This document shows positions 4,041 through 5,200 of a DNA stretch of 5,200 nucleotides, one piece after another. Both the position numbers and the translations under genes were made by a program. Every line of letters starts with the position of its first letter. Within the stretch, counting starts at the first letter, position 1. This DNA is from Planctomycetota bacterium (lineage in GTDB: Bacteria > Planctomycetota > MHYJ01 > JACQXL01), in NCBI GenBank assembly GCA_030018555.1, contig JASEHY010000112.1, positions 1 to 5,200 of the forward strand, read 5' to 3'. The notes beneath the pieces are model-generated. The model was not told the origin of the DNA. It was given only the letters and a program-made list of their open reading frames with translations, and made no database searches.

Positions 4041-5200
4041 ATGATTAAATGGATTAGACTTTTAGTATGCTTGATAGTTATTGTCTATCTGACCGTCTTT
4101 AACTATGGTGGATGTTTTGACTTCGGTTCTAACGTCAGGACAGGCAGTAGTGCCCCCCAAGCCCCGCCGAAAGCAACCTTACTTGCCCCTCTTGATGAAG
4201 AAATCAACCTTCCCTTTACGGTCAGTTTGAATTGGGAGCCGGCCGCCGGCGCTACCTCCTACCACATCTATTTCGGTCAGGAAGAAACCCAGTTGTCCTG
4301 GATAGCAGAGACCCCGGAAACAATTTGTAGCACTTCAGAACTTTCTTATGGGACAACTTATTACTGGCGGGTTGACGCCAGAAATTCCATAGGAACAACC
4401 ACAGGCGATGTCTGGCGTTTCACTACCGAGCAAGCGCCCACCGCCCCCCCCGCACAGGCAATCTATCTGACACCAGACAATGATGCTCCTAACATCCCTG
4501 TTATTGTACAATTATGGTGGACACCGGCAGAAGGTGCTACTTCTTACGATATTTACTTCGGCACGACCAACCCGCCCGAATATAAGATTAATGTTATTGA
4601 CCCATACTATAATCCGGGTATCCTGAATTACTATACTCGCTACTATTGGCGGATTGACTCCAGAAATATCCTCGGTGGAACACCGGGTGATGTCTGGAGT
4701 TTTACCACCGCGGAGGCACCCCTTTTTCCTCCGGCACAGGTTATTTCGCCAACCCCGGAGGACGCCGCCATTAATGTCTCTATCCCTCAGGAATTAAGTT
4801 GGGAAATCTCTTCAGGTGCTACTTCTTATGATATCTATTTCGGCACGACCAACCCGCCCGAATATGTTACTACTACCACGGCCACCACTTATAGCCCGGG
4901 AGGGCTCTCTTACAATACAACTTATTTCTGGCGGATAGACGCCCGGAACCAGGCAGGAGTAACAACCGGGACTGTCTGGAGTTTCTCAACCACCGCTCCG
5001 CCACCACCACCGCCTCCACCACCTCCTCCCCCGCCACCACCGCCTGGGCCACCTCCCAGTGGCAGTGTCGTACCAACCTTTGGCACAAGTGGTATCGTGA
5101 TAAGTAATCCGAGCAGTCAGGATATCGCCTGGAATATCGCCATTGGCTCACAATATATGTATGTGGTTGGTGCTGACTCCACACCCGGTAATCTCCAATG
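4041..5200 (+). CDS. Secreted FN3-like repeat lipoprotein with poly-proline linker, 3' partial
   Basis: 386 codons are visible without a stop; the gene runs off the right edge. Residues 1-24 are a signal peptide (K3, R6, then a hydrophobic stretch), and YGGC with C25 is a plausible though imperfect lipobox, so the protein is probably a membrane-anchored surface or periplasmic lipoprotein. Three FN3-like modules of about 95 residues follow (about 45-130, 137-224, 232-318). Each shows GATSY.IYFG (70-79, 165-174, 259-268), Y(Y/F)WR(V/I)D.RN (107-115, 201-209, 295-303) and G(D/T)VW.F(T/S)T (to 129, 223, 317). Residues 320-335 are 16 prolines, then G and three more prolines. After the linker, VPTFGTSGIVISNPSSQD...YMYVVGADSTPGN (344-384) resembles the first blade of a propeller-type repeat region; this part is from memory of similar proteins and less sure. 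Such proteins usually take part in adhesion or binding; the ligand is unknown. Own promoter, divergent from ogt-yidC. Confidence 0.85.
   Translation, partial: MIKWIRLLVCLIVIVYLTVFNYGGCFDFGSNVRTGSSAPQAPPKATLLAPLDEEINLPFTVSLNWEPAAGATSYHIYFGQEETQLSWIAETPETICSTSELSYGTTYYWRVDARNSIGTTTGDVWRFTTEQAPTAPPAQAIYLTPDNDAPNIPVIVQLWWTPAEGATSYDIYFGTTNPPEYKINVIDPYYNPGILNYYTRYYWRIDSRNILGGTPGDVWSFTTAEAPLFPPAQVISPTPEDAAINVSIPQELSWEISSGATSYDIYFGTTNPPEYVTTTTATTYSPGGLSYNTTYFWRIDARNQAGVTTGTVWSFSTTAPPPPPPPPPPPPPPPPGPPPSGSVVPTFGTSGIVISNPSSQDIAWNIAIGSQYMYVVGADSTPGNLQ
4533..4865 (+). repeat. Near-identical 51-bp direct repeats in FN3 modules 2 and 3
   Basis: Bases 4533-4583 and 4815-4865 differ at only three positions, all third-codon pyrimidine swaps (TAC/TAT, ATT/ATC, TAC/TAT), so both encode the same 17 residues, GATSYDIYFG followed by TTNPPEY. 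The last 27 bases are identical. The rest of the two modules is far less similar, which suggests recent local duplication or gene conversion. Confidence 0.8.
4998..5057 (+). repeat. Poly-proline codon tract
   Basis: Sixteen consecutive Pro codons (4998-5045), one Gly, then three more Pro codons. All four CCN codons are mixed, so the tract is kept at protein level rather than being a simple slipped repeat. It separates the FN3 modules from the C-terminal repeat region. Translation of such a run is expected to need elongation factor P. Confidence 0.9.

Noticed and set aside
4873..5184. Minus-strand open frame of 103 codons
   Set aside because: It is antisense to the FN3 lipoprotein gene and its odd composition comes from the reversed proline codons.
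1..5200. tRNA, rRNA or complete insertion sequence
   Set aside because: No cloverleaf-like segment, conserved rRNA stretch or transposase reading frame was recognised on either strand.

Overview
The window looks like a piece of chromosome from an uncultured diderm (Gram-negative type) bacterium. YidC carries the large periplasmic domain found in diderms. The plus-strand gene encodes an FN3-like modular secreted protein with a probable lipoprotein signal. The intergenic DNA is packed with small palindromic and phrase-like repeats of the kind seen in groundwater and sediment candidate phyla. That last point is an impression from memory; no phylum is assigned.

Layout. Bases 1-227 (minus) are the N-terminal part of a small retropepsin-like aspartyl protease that runs off the left edge. 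It has a TTGACA-type promoter almost touching its start codon. Bases 228-823 hold no convincing gene: they are a mosaic of hairpins, tandem repeats and inverted copies of a GTGTCCCAC motif. Bases 824-1378 (minus) are a two-gene DUF4160-DUF2442 cassette of the toxin-antitoxin-like type. It is driven by a consensus promoter (TTGACA, 16 nt, TATAAT) placed so close to the ATG that the mRNA should be nearly leaderless. Bases 1379-1590 hold that promoter and a 14-bp inverted repeat with a T-tract behind yidC, which may act as its terminator.

Bases 1591-3950 (minus) are an ogt-yidC operon. It encodes a methylated-DNA cysteine methyltransferase followed by the membrane protein insertase YidC, joined by a TGATG overlap. 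Both genes contain perfect DNA palindromes inside the reading frame, and these resemble the intergenic palindromes. Bases 3951-4040 form a divergent promoter region. From 4041 to the right edge (plus) runs a partial gene for a probable surface lipoprotein: signal peptide, three FN3-like modules of about 95 residues, a 16-proline linker, and the start of a probable beta-propeller repeat region.

Functionally the genes are a mixture: housekeeping (DNA repair, membrane insertion), an accessory cassette, a small protease and a secreted repeat protein. The most interesting signals are the palindrome family found both between and inside genes, and the near-leaderless promoters of the two small accessory units.
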